Source of the DNA: Hypsibius dujardini
Taxonomy: Eukaryota; Tardigrada; Eutardigrada; Parachela; Hypsibiidae
Assembly: GCA_001579985.1 (NCBI GenBank)
Contig: LRSR01007215.1
Coordinates: 1-24,380, forward strand
Length of the DNA: 24,380 bases
Direction of reading: 5' to 3'
The notes beneath the pieces were generated by a model that was not told the origin of the DNA, ran no database searches, and saw only the letters and a program-made list of their open reading frames with translations. Below, in pieces: positions 1 through 9,212 of the stretch; position 1 is the stretch's first letter, and each line of letters starts with the position of its first letter. A program made the translations under genes and the position numbers.

Positions 1-58
1 GTTATTTCCTCGTTTCCGTAGAACGAAGGAGTTATAAGAAGAGTGAACAAATTTGCAG

Positions 59-561
59 ATTCCTCTTCCGATTTTGTGGATACCACGAAAGGCAATTTTG
101 AGTCGTGTCTTCTCGCTAGCCTCTGAAATCTGATCGTTTGGTGTATTAATATGGGAGATTTTTGGCTTTGGAAAGATGTACGACGGATCGGTCCTCAGTG
201 CGTTTTCGGTGCCGGAATTTACCGCCTGGCTGACGGACGGCCGTCAGCTTGCCCGATTACCAGGCATTCCGGAGACGATGTATGCTCCTTTTATTGAATA
301 GGGGTAATAACAATTTCAATACATCCACACTCATTGTTCCGTCGTTTTTCGGTTAGCTATGACATGATGCAGCGTCGTTGGAGGTTGGATCCAACCGAGC
401 GTGTAACGGTCGAAGGTTTGGCCAGCGAGACGGACAAGCTGGTTTGCAATCGCTCCACATTGGAGCAGTACTTTGCTGACGAGACGACTAAAGTTGTTTC
501 TAATGCGGCTATTGATGGAAAATCTTCACCTCACGAACGCAAAAAAGAACAGTTTCAGTAG
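59..561 (+). pseudogene. C-terminal end of a receptor-type tyrosine kinase, disrupted by a nonsense codon
   Basis: Two exons, 59-279 and 357-561, flank a 77-bp intron (GT at 280, AG at 355-356); the acceptor before the first is the AG at 57-58. The joined reading gives the lower part of a tyrosine kinase C-lobe: IPLPILW, then SFGVLIWEIFGFG, LPGIPETIYDMMQRRW and LDPTERVT, matching the family pattern PLPIRWMxPE ... SDVWSFGVLLWE ... YxxMxxCW ... DPxxRPTF. The wording is closest to FGFR/VEGFR-like kinases, but I would not assign a subfamily. A 53-residue tail follows, ending in TAG. Defects: TGA at 131-133 replaces the near-invariant Trp of the WSFG motif; the Pro-Glu of the APE motif (about 86-91) reads Arg-Lys; RPTF reads RVTV. 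The gene is cut at the left window edge. A decaying pseudogene is most likely; a sequencing error at one base is the alternative for the stop only. Confidence 0.7.
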
Positions 562-727
562 AAAGACAGCATGAACTATATAACATATTCTATTACCATT
601 TAGGATAACTTTACTTGAAAGCATTTATTTGGTATACTACACCACTTTAGAACCTATGCATCGTTCGGAGGGGGGGGGAGGAGGGTTTCACAGTCAGATG
701 AACTAAAATGAGGCCTGTTAAATGTTA
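562..727. other. spacer between kinase remnant and mariner element
   Basis: No coding signal seen. It contains a G-rich run at about 667-686 and ends at the TA target site of the transposon. Confidence 0.5.
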
Positions 728-1535
728 CAGAGGCCGATCCATTTGTTTGTAGCCGGCCCCGTTTGTAATTCTGTGTGCGCACGCCTCACATTGCACAATC
801 CATCTCATTGAATGAACAGTTGATTTAACCAGTTTGCCATGCTTCAAAAGTTTAATGATTAGAGTGCATGTTAAAAATGCCTTGAAATTATCTTTCGAAG
901 TGCTTCACTTCATTTTGACCTTGTGCACCCTTAAATATTCGGCTAATGAAATAGTGAATGCAATACCCTATACCACCATCAAAAGCGACAAAGTCTGGCA
1001 AGGTAAAAGTGAGGACTGCAGCCCTCCTCAAAAAGTCAAGAAGGCCACGACTGGACCCATCCCGCTGACTCAATCTCAGATTGCTTTTGAGCTGGGAGTA
1101 TTGCAGACCACCATTCAGTGAGGAATTGGAGGGAAAGATGCGGAAAAAGTACAGGCTGCATGCGCTGTCGGATACGATGATTAAACAACGTTTGTTCCCT
1201 GGAAAGCTTTTGAAGAAAGCCGTCTACCACCATAACTCTGCCCATTCCAACGCGTCAAAATTCACATAAGATTGGCTTCGTTCGACCCTAATTGGTTCAT
1301 TCCAAAAGAGGATTGGATGGGCAACAGTCCTGATTTCAGTGTGATGACTTCAGTGTGGTCCACGCTTGACCAGCGCAAAATTTATAGAGCACTTAAATCT
1401 TGGCCCAGTTGCGTTGAAATGATGATCGAGAAAGCGGTCATCATATTGAACACACTTTTTGAGAGGGCAAAAGAAGTTTTAGTATTTATTTTGGAATTTA
1501 TAAAAATCGGCAACAAAGATATGGATCGGCCTCTG
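728..1535 (+). mobile_element. defective mariner-family transposon, internally deleted
   Basis: The ends are perfect inverted repeats: CAGAGGCCGATCCAT at 728-742 and its reverse complement at 1521-1535, each bordered by the TA target duplication (726-727, 1536-1537). Weaker pairing extends about 12 bp inward. Between them lie fragments of one transposase in shifting frames. About 920-1120 has a helix-turn-helix part (YSANEIVNAIPYTTI, IAFELGVLQTTI). About 1117-1230 has a second part (ELEGKMRKKYRLHALSDTMI). About 1240-1340 matches the stretch from the second catalytic Asp region to NSPD. About 1355-1485 is the C-terminus (VWSTLDQRKIYRALKSWPSC). At least three frameshifts and a TAA at 1267-1269 are visible, and the block carrying the first catalytic Asp is absent. 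The element is about 0.8 kb, against roughly 1.3 kb for intact relatives. The NSPDxxxxD style suggests a mori-type (DD37D) mariner; that subfamily call is inference. Confidence 0.8.
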
Positions 1536-1754
1536 TAGTATTGATTACTGCCTGGTCTGCTCGGCCAACTCTCTATTGTTTCTTTACGATTGCCATACTA
1601 ACTATAAGCCTCTTTGTTCACGCCTTTAAAAGGTTCCTAACCTTGATATTTTTGCTAACCTAACTAATTGTAATTCTAAGTCCAAAAAAGGATTGTCTTC
1701 TGACGCACCATTACTAAACTGCAATACTTGACAGCAAAAAGTCCTGACCAAAAC
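1341..1754 (+). repeat. dispersed repeat unit, copy 1 (mariner 3' end plus 3' flank)
   Basis: These 414 bases align almost base for base with 21121-21534. The shared part begins inside the transposase C-terminus, runs through the right inverted repeat and TA, and continues for about 217 bases of non-transposon flank, ending at the word CCAAAAC. A simple second insertion of the mariner would not copy the flank. The unit is therefore either a larger mobile or satellite-like repeat carrying an old mariner, or a segmental duplication. Confidence 0.85.
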
Positions 1755-1845
1755 ATTTGAATACTCGTATCCCATTTTTTCTCCGTGAAACTTTATTCAT
1801 CCATGAGGTGTTCCTGTTAATAAGGTCATTTGCTCTTGCTACACA

Positions 1846-1851
1846 TTTATT
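1846..1851 (-). terminator. polyadenylation signal for TMEM208
   Basis: AATAAA on the minus strand, about 87 bases past the TMEM208 stop codon. The hexamer and spacing fit; cleavage was not tested. Confidence 0.5.
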
Positions 1852-1937
1852 ATTGTCTGAGTGGCGAAAGAAGAAAATGCATGGCCACGTCTGATATGAC
1901 CGGCAGCAATTTAGAAAGAAAAGAGACATAAGTCATT

Positions 1938-3611
1938 CTACCGCTGTCCACCGCGGTTCATCCGCCTTTCTTGCTTTTTTTGCTTTTTCTCATCAGCTTC
2001 CGGAGGGGCTGGTGCGAAAATATACGGTGCCAAGACACTGCGCCATAACATGAAGGCTGCCCTAGCCGGTATCTGAAAAACAGAAGGAAATGAAATAAAG
2101 TTAGCACAAAACTGGAAAAAAAGAAGGAAAGACATGATAATTGGCCGCGAGGTCCCGCTTTCTTTTCTTATTACCAGAAGCAGTGCCAACCAAAAGTAGT
2201 TCCACACAAGACCAGCGCATTGCACAATGGCCAGGAGCAAAATGATATCTTTGATGTGCCTGTAGCAACAACAGCAGGAAAAAGTTTGAACAAAGGCCCA
2301 GGTGAAAACAACTTTCGCTTGTTCATTCTCTCACTCACTCTGCCATTCCGCTGCTCATATTGAGGTCAGTTCCAGCGTCCACGAGACCCCCGTCCAAGGC
2401 GGAAAATCGCGATTTAGCCATTCGTTTCATCAGCAGAAAGGAAGCCAGATAGATAACACTCGTCACCACGAAGATCATCTAAGCAAGGAAAGGAAAAAAC
2501 ACACGGTAAGTAAGTAAGTGTTGGGATGAAGTATGACAATTTAAAAACGATATGAAAAACTGGTTAACTATTATTAATTGGATTAATATTATTATTTAAA
2601 CTTATCATTACCGTGCTAAGAAATTGTTTGTTGTACCTGAAAATTTTAAACACCATCACTGCAAGATATTATCAACTTTTATCAGCTATATCATAGTATA
2701 ATAGCTTGATTATATTATTTATTATTATAATTTACTAGTAATGTTAATTTTATATTTATTGCCATGTGAGATGAAAACGAGAAACCTCAAAATTCCTCAA
2801 CACCCACTTTTAACTAGCCCTTTAAAGGATTTAAATTACCTCAATACTATAATACTGCATAATTAAAAATCAACTTGAAACATCCTAGTTTAACTAAAAA
2901 TGGAGCAAATTTCGTTGAACAAAACTAAATACATTAAGTATAAAACGTAGTTCGCTGTCGAGTAACTAACAAAATTTGCGTTACGTGGTATTAATTAAAG
3001 TTAACCACAGACCTGTATTCCAAACGTAATATTTCAATTTATTATGTATTACTTAATTAAATAAATTGCAGAAATAGTATTAGAGTAAAGACTAACCTGG
3101 AATTTGAAGGAGAACTCTTCCCAAAAGAATAATCGCGTGGCTGCCACGTAGATAACCTACAGAATAAAAAGCCGTATTATTACGCAGTCAACCTTCATTT
3201 AATATGAGCACAATAAAAAAAGAGAAACGTTACATTTGCGGCGGCAATAACGCAGGAATAAAAAAAGATAGTTTCCTTATTTTCCCTGTAAATCTGCCTC
3301 TGCCCCTTGGCTGCTTGTTTCCGCGGTTCCGGCTGCAAAAATGCAAAAAAAGACCAATTATTCCTGGCTCACCCATCCCCGACGTTCGTTGATTGCTTTA
3401 ACGTTTATCTCCAAAGTGTGGTATTCACAACCCCGCGGTTGATTGAGCAATTAACAGACCGCATACAACTTAGCTGGTAAACTCGTTGGTTGATCGATGT
3501 ATTGACGGATTCGCACTTTCAACACTTCACGCGGTTGCTTGATTGTATGATTGCAGTACGTGAGAAAACTTTTCTACGTTTCTTCGTACACAAAGACTGA
3601 CTTACCACCAT
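1938..3611 (-). CDS. TMEM208: TMEM208 homolog (SND2-type ER targeting factor)
   Basis: Multi-pass ER membrane protein. The family (yeast Snd2, human TMEM208) works in SRP-independent targeting of membrane proteins to the ER. Coding exons in transcript order: 3611-3606, 3332-3234, 3156-3097, 2478-2339, 2259-2175 and 2072-1938, all with GT..AG borders. They join in frame to 174 residues, against 173 in human. Family landmarks: basic start with QIYRENKET; hydrophobic segments at about 22-50 and 56-72; the MAKSRFSALDGG ... DAGTDLNMSSGMAEHIKD block; a third membrane stretch (IILLLAIVQCAGLVW); IPARAAFMLW; and a basic tail EKKQKKQERR. The first coding exon holds only ATG GTG, and the ATG is accepted because phase 0 joins it cleanly to the conserved start. 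The 618-bp intron at 2479-3096 is AT-rich with no other gene seen. The gene diverges from the lectin gene. Confidence 0.93.
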
Positions 3612-4424
3612 ATTTGTCGATGAATCTTTCCGATGCTTACCGGAAGATAGTGCGTTCTGTATACTGCAAAAAAATGGGAAAACATACAGAAGTTCAAGTA
3701 AAACAGAATGAATAGTACCACCAACAGTTTTTATTCGGTTTTCGCTTAGCGTACTCCAAGTCGTACCTCTCAGGGGTATAAAGTAATTCCCACTCGTTAA
3801 CAGACGTTACAATTCAGAGTTTCAGGACAAACGTTGAAGCGTAAAACAGTAACAAATACGTGAGAACAGAAGCTAATAAATTTTGAGGCACATAGATTGA
3901 AAGGCAAGCAAATAAAGATCGCTACACGTCATCGATTTATTATAACGCTGTTCATTTCCGGTGCAGTGCGCACTGCGAGCGACCTATTGTCTGGCGCTGC
4001 CATTTTCTCAACAGAAGGGAGACAGGACCGGTGTCTCGGCTTTCTTCTCTGTTTGTTTGACTGTCTGTCGTAGTCGGTTATGCGTTAATCAGAGAAATAG
4101 ATGTCTCGGAAAAGTTTAAGATTATGCTGTTGGAAATTAGGTTATGCCTCATAGAATGCTCTCTGACCCCAAACCCAATGCTCTGGCTAACCGTTTCAGG
4201 CAGTCAAAGCGATTAGATGGAAGTCGTCCAGCACAGAACCCTCCATCTATTTATACGGTACCAAAAAATTATTTCATTGACTAGAACAAAAATTATTGTA
4301 TTTTATTATTCTACAATATGAAATTAAGAATAAATCTGAAGCCAATTTAAATGTTCATTTTTTCAGATTACATTTTCCGTCTTGCATTTCAAGGGATCTC
4401 CATCTCAATCAAGTCTCACCGAAG
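3612..4424. promoter_or_regulatory. divergent spacer between TMEM208 and the lectin gene
   Basis: This 813-bp stretch lies between two start codons facing away from each other, so it must hold both promoters and 5' leaders. A good splice acceptor (TTTTTTCAG at about 4358-4366) shortly before the lectin ATG suggests a spliced 5' leader. I see no clear TATA box, ORF or repeat. Confidence 0.45.
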
Positions 4425-6093
4425 ATGATTCATATCGGTAAGTTTTAAAACCTTTTCTCCCTTTCAATACAAGTTTTTGAGTGAGTTAACCGGCGTATTG
4501 TCTTTGGGCATTGTAGGAACATTGAACGAAGATACACGACTCCATGCTGGGCAACGGGTTTATTCTCCTAACCGGACCCTAGAGCTTGTCTTCCAAGGTG
4601 ACGGCAATCTGGTAAGCACATTATGGTGACATTGTTAACGAAAGCTTTAAAGAAAAAAAAACGTGGAAAACAAACGACAGCCAGCCAGCCAGACAGACAG
4701 ACGGACAAGAAAAACGCTTTTACTTGAAAGGTGTTTCTCATTCAGGTCTTGTACCGACGGAAGGATCGGACTGCACTATGGGCGACCAACACTGATGGTC
4801 AGCATGTTGATGAATGCGTCATGCAAGGTAGGAATGAGTACCCCAAGTTCTTTTTTGGAAGTTCCGACGATGTTGTTACAAAACGTCTATTGTAGGCGAC
4901 GGAAATCTTGTCTTGTATGGCGATGGTCAAGCCATCTGGGCGAGCGGGACCCACGGCCATGACGGTGCATCACTGCACCTACAGAACGACGGGAATCTGG
5001 TTATTTATGGGCGTGACCAACACGGTTTGTATATTTCTAATTTATATTCTATTATAATAACGTCTTTTCCGTTCGCAATGGGAAGAATTTACCCAACAAA
5101 TACACCAAACTCATTTCCTCAGCGCTTTGGGCTAGTGATACTCACGGACAATGTCCCGAAGACGAACAAGGTTGGGTCCGTTTGAGTCGTCTCGATCTGC
5201 CAAGTGCAATCCCAAATAAAGTTTTCTAGAGTATTTTTATGATCTTGCAGAGCAACTTCAAATCAATCAAAAGCTGACACCTGGTCAGTCGACCCATTCG
5301 CGTGAAGGACGTGCCGAATTGATTCTGCAGGAGGACGGAAATTTGGTCTTGTAAGCTGGCGTTTCCATTATTCAACGGGAGACATCATTTTGTTTTTAAT
5401 TTTAGTTTAAGTTGACTCTGTTACGAGCTAAAACATCCATGCAAATTCATTGTTTATTGGTCGTCTAAGCTTTCAATACAGACATACAGAACACTGCAAT
5501 TGTTCTAAATTTTGATTTTATTCAATACATTAAGCATAAAATTAAGTCCAAAAATAAACCAAAGAAACTGTTATAAAGATCGTTGTTGAATTATATTGAT
5601 TTATTTTGCTTTTGTATTTCAATTCTACTGCAATAATTAGTAATAAACGGTATACGGGAAATGAATTCGTTCTGCTCTTTTTGAGGTACCGTACGGCCGA
5701 TCAGAGTGCCCTGTGGGCTACAAACACCGACGGTCAAGCAGCCCGGGAGGTGGTTATGCAAGCCGACGGTAATCTGGTGCTGTACGACGTCAACGGATCG
5801 CCCCTCTGGGTATCAGATAATATTCGGGCGACATTTTTTTAGAGTTTTTTTAACTCAACATAACATAGGCCTTCGGTTGGGTTTTACAAGGCTTCGGATA
5901 CATATGGTAAGGACGGAGCCCAGCTGAAGATCCAGGATGACGGAAACTTGTGTAAGTTAGTTATTGGCTAATAAGAAAAGTGTGTCCCATAAAAATTTAT
6001 TAGTATACACAACGTGGTTTGCTTACGCTTTCAGGTCTTTACCGTCACGGAACGGAATGCGTCTGGGCGAGCCAAACTCATGGGCGCTGCTGA
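4425..6093 (+). CDS. tandem bulb-type (GNA-like) mannose-binding lectin
   Basis: Nine exons: 4425-4437, 4517-4611, 4746-4827, 4896-5024, 5123-5170, 5251-5350, 5686-5809, 5891-5951 and 6035-6093. They join with matching phases to 236 residues. The protein is two B-lectin domains, about 5-115 and 123-236, each a three-bladed beta-prism. All six canonical QxDxNxVxY sugar sites are recognisable, starting at residues 31, 63, 93, 149, 181 and 212; only the last departs, with Cys for Val at 218. The repeated strand LWAT/LWAS after each site is typical. The family binds alpha-mannose. No signal peptide is visible: five residues precede the first domain, as in cytosolic or non-classically exported relatives. 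Expected role is glycan recognition, possibly defence, which is inference. The ATG was chosen because the upstream sequence looks like a spliced leader. Intron 2 carries a short CAGC/CAGA repeat. Confidence 0.9.
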
Positions 6094-6098
6094 ATAAA
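6093..6098 (+). terminator. polyadenylation signal overlapping the lectin stop codon
   Basis: AATAAA shares its first A with the TGA at 6091-6093, which would give an extremely short 3' UTR if it is the signal used. Confidence 0.5.
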
Positions 6099-6385
6099 GA
6101 AACTGTCTCAATACCATATAAAACAGCACACATGGTTGCGAACGAAACAATGTTAATAACGGCGGAGGATGAACAATTGGAAAATCGGTGGATACTCTAA
6201 CAATTAGCCTAATGGCATTCGTTTTAACAATTACTGTAGTATAAAAATTCCCGCGTGAAAACTAACGAAGATATTTAGAAACAGTACAGTCGTGCTAACT
6301 GCTAACGAATAAGATCGCATAGTATAGAACGGAATAATGGATATGCTGCATACGTAGCGTGCAGTACCAGACAAACACGCAAACA

Positions 6386-6430
<45 letters not shown>

Positions 6431-6695
6431 ACAGACAGCCAGACATACAGACAGACAGACTAACGTTAAGAGTTGCACTTACACAGGTACAGTAAGTATT
6501 TGTGTGCAAAGGGACTGCGCAATACATAGACATTTGCACGACGGTGGTGCATGCGCAGTGTTGTGCTTTCCAATCAGCTGTTTTCTGTTTTCGAATTCCA
6601 TCATAATATTTTTGTTCGTCTTTGAAACTGAAAGTAATTCAAATTGAAAGTATCTTTATAATATTCACTGGTTGTATTTCCGATATATCTGTAAA
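6094..6695. other. spacer between lectin and BOLA3 with a GGCA/CAGA microsatellite
   Basis: Contains the simple repeat at 6382-6460 and the BOLA3 leader. No gene is supported; the long minus-strand frame here comes from the repeat. Confidence 0.5.
6382..6460. repeat. (CAGG)n/(CAGA)n microsatellite
   Basis: Roughly eleven GGCA units followed by CAGA-type units with a few substitutions. Confidence 0.9.
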
Positions 6696-8524
6696 ATGAT
6701 CCCAACATTAGCTTTTACAAGTGGCAAATGTCTGAGGACTCCCTTCACCGTCACCAAACATCTGTCGTCACTATGGAAACCTCAAACAACGCCGAAAATA
6801 ATGATTTGCAATATTCCGCAGGCTTATCGGGCCTACTCTCCATCGCCTGTAATGTTTTCCGCTGCCGGAGAGGATAAATTGAAGCGGATTCTGAAGGAAA
6901 ACTTCCCACAAGCCACGGAAATTGAAGTGCAAGACGTTTCAGGTCTCGCCTTCGAGTGATTGTTTGATTTGCTCACAGAAGACAGGAGCCTAACAAAAAT
7001 ATTCTTCATTCTTACCTACGTCTTCGTTGTAGGAGGATGTGGGTCAATGTATCAAATCTACATTGAAGCGGAGGAGTTTCGCGGGAAGAAGTTGGTGGAA
7101 CAACAGCGGATGGTTAATTCGGTATGAGTACGAGGCGTAATGCTCTTTTATCACTGAACATTTGCTAGAATTTCTCAGGAACCAAGCTCCCATAAATTTT
7201 TTTCTGAGTATGCTCAGGAATCGTTTCTCATAAACTTGCCTTCATAAAGTTCTTTGGTAAGCAATGCTCACGAAAACTTCAAAAAACCCTGTATTTCAAT
7301 TTTCAACGATCAATCAACAAATTAACAGAACTGGATAGCCCTAACCATGCATCTCGTACGATTGTCAGGTATCAACCACCAATCAATCGACCACTTTCAC
7401 CCAAATCTTCAAATTTGCTCCTAATGGCTTGCCATTGTATTGTATGTGGTAATGTATAATGTGGTAATCTGAGCCACTCCACGAATCAACCTGAATTAAG
7501 AGTTAGACCACCTACATTCAATCCTTTTCAATCACTGAACATTCGTGGGAATTTCTCAGGAAGCAGACTCCCATAAAATGTTTCCTTAATATGCTCAGGA
7601 ATGGTTTCATGAATTTGCCCTTCATAAAGTTCTTTCGTCAGCAATGACACGAAAACTTGAGTACGTCGAAAGAAAAGTTAAAAAGCTGAGTACGATCGAC
7701 CATCGACTCAGTTTTATTGTTCTTCAACCCAGCTTTTTTGTTCTTCAATGTTCCTCTACTCTATTCTCCAAGCATAATGCTTGGACATTGTATTAATTTA
7801 ATAAGTATTAGTTGCTGAGAAATCCCTTCCTGGCGATCTTACCGAGCCCGATGATGAATTTAAACGTTCGTGGGGCATCACCTTATATGATATACATACC
7901 GTAACCATACCGTAACTCGTAATGAAAAACGGAAAATTCGCCTGCAGCGCAAATTTTCCGTTTATCTTTCGTAGTGTTGGTACTGGACAAATCCCTATCA
8001 TTTGAGGTTTTTAGCTTCCTTTCTACTTTTACTGAGAAGTATATTAATGATATCTTGATTCCAAAAAGTTCGCCTGCGGTGCATGTGTCTTTCTATTAAT
8101 ATTTAATCCAAAAATCGGAAGTTATCTAGGAGCGAGGCCAAAAAATCTTGTTTTTGTGAGCGAAATCTATGCTCAGGAAACCACAAAGAGTTTCTGTAAA
8201 ACAGCACTGACGAGACTGAAAAGAACCGGTTAATATTTTACTATTAACTCGACGTTTTGATTGATCTATTGACGTAAGTGTTGTGGACATTTTTCGTTTT
8301 ATTGCAAGTAATCCGGGGCTTGATTGGTTGATTGATTTGGCTATTGATTCATTGATTGGTTAATTTAGATTGATTTATGGAAGGACTCATGATGCCCATT
8401 GACTTGGCTGTCACTTTGTTTAATATTTATTTAAATGCAGGTTCTGCAAGCGGAAATCAAAGGAATGCACGGATTGACACTCCAAACAGCCGTTCCTTCT
8501 CCACTAAAGAATAAACCTCCCTAA
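6696..8524 (+). CDS. BOLA3: BolA-like protein 3, mitochondrial
   Basis: Exons 6696-6942, 7033-7121 and 8441-8524 join in phase to 139 residues. The N-terminal 55 or so residues are basic, hydroxylated and acid-poor, fitting a mitochondrial presequence; an in-frame ATG at 6672 would add eight residues and cannot be excluded. The BolA fold runs from about 57 to 130: KLKRILKENFPQATEIEVQD, then GGCGSMYQIYIEAEEFRGKK, EQQRMVNSVLQAEIKGMHGL. Cys85 of the GGCG motif and His122 of MHGL match the residues that in BOLA3 act with glutaredoxin 5 in handling 2Fe-2S or maturing 4Fe-4S proteins in mitochondria. The first donor is a non-consensus GTCTCG, but it gives the exact conserved join. Intron 2 is 1319 bp and holds an internal duplication. 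An AATAAA lies inside the coding end at 8510-8515. The gene converges on the MATH-like gene. Confidence 0.93.
7150..7279 (+). repeat. intronic duplicated segment, copy 1
   Basis: About 130 bases from ATCACTGAACATT to CGAAAACTT in BOLA3 intron 2, repeated in the same orientation at 7531-7658 at roughly 80 percent identity by eye. Confidence 0.8.
7531..7658 (+). repeat. intronic duplicated segment, copy 2
   Basis: Second copy of the unit at 7150-7279. Shared words include CATAAAGTTCTTT and TATGCTCAGGAAT. Confidence 0.8.
7927..7963. repeat. imperfect hairpin in BOLA3 intron 2
   Basis: AACGGAAAATTCGC pairs with GCGCAAATTTTCCGTT around a CTGCA loop, with one unpaired base. Function unknown. Confidence 0.5.
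8315..8378. repeat. degenerate (GATT)n tract
   Basis: Repeated TTGATTGATT/TTGATTGGTT words in BOLA3 intron 2. Similar words occur in introns of several neighbouring genes. Confidence 0.6.
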
Positions 8525-8728
8525 GAACACGAGCCACACCTATGTGGTTGCGTTCTTTCCCTTTGTGTAAGTTTCTTCCATTATATTTAGTTAGTATTAG
8601 CATGTTGTTATTGCTTGTTCAGTTTGACCGAAAGCTTGCGAAAAATGTAATATTATATATGTATGAACAGTGTATTTGTAACAAAACAAAGATTGAAACA
8701 ACTTCGACTGCAATGAAGTAAAAGCGTA
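8525..8728. other. tail-to-tail spacer of BOLA3 and MATH-like gene
   Basis: About 200 bases between the two stop codons, holding both 3' UTRs. No clear AATAAA on either strand. Confidence 0.4.
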
Positions 8729-9116
8729 TTATTGCAGTTGGTTTTGGTAGCTGTTGGAGTTGCCGTTGACCAGTTCATTCATCCCGTCCCGGCTCGGAGG
8801 AAATTTCGAGTTTCGTCGGGATACGGATAAGCTCTCGCCGTTGTCCGGGTTGAAGCCGTGTTTGTAGAAGAGCAGGGTGCGTTCCAGGTTATAGCTCTCC
8901 GCTTGCACGGTGGCGAATTCAAGGCGCATCTGATGATATTGCGTACGATGGAGGTCGTCATAGTGATGGTACTACAACCAGGAACCCGAATATGCATAGG
9001 CATTTGGGTAGTCAGAAAGGAAACATGGATGGAGAGACACAGTCAGAGAGGCAGGCAGGCAGTCAGACAGACAGACAGATAGACAGATAGACAGATAGAC
9101 AGATAGACAGATAGAC

Positions 9117-9212
<96 letters not shown>

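Noticed and set aside
9040-9210. Regularly spaced repeats considered as a CRISPR-like array
   Set aside because: Units are 2-8 bases without unique spacers, and the window is plainly eukaryotic.
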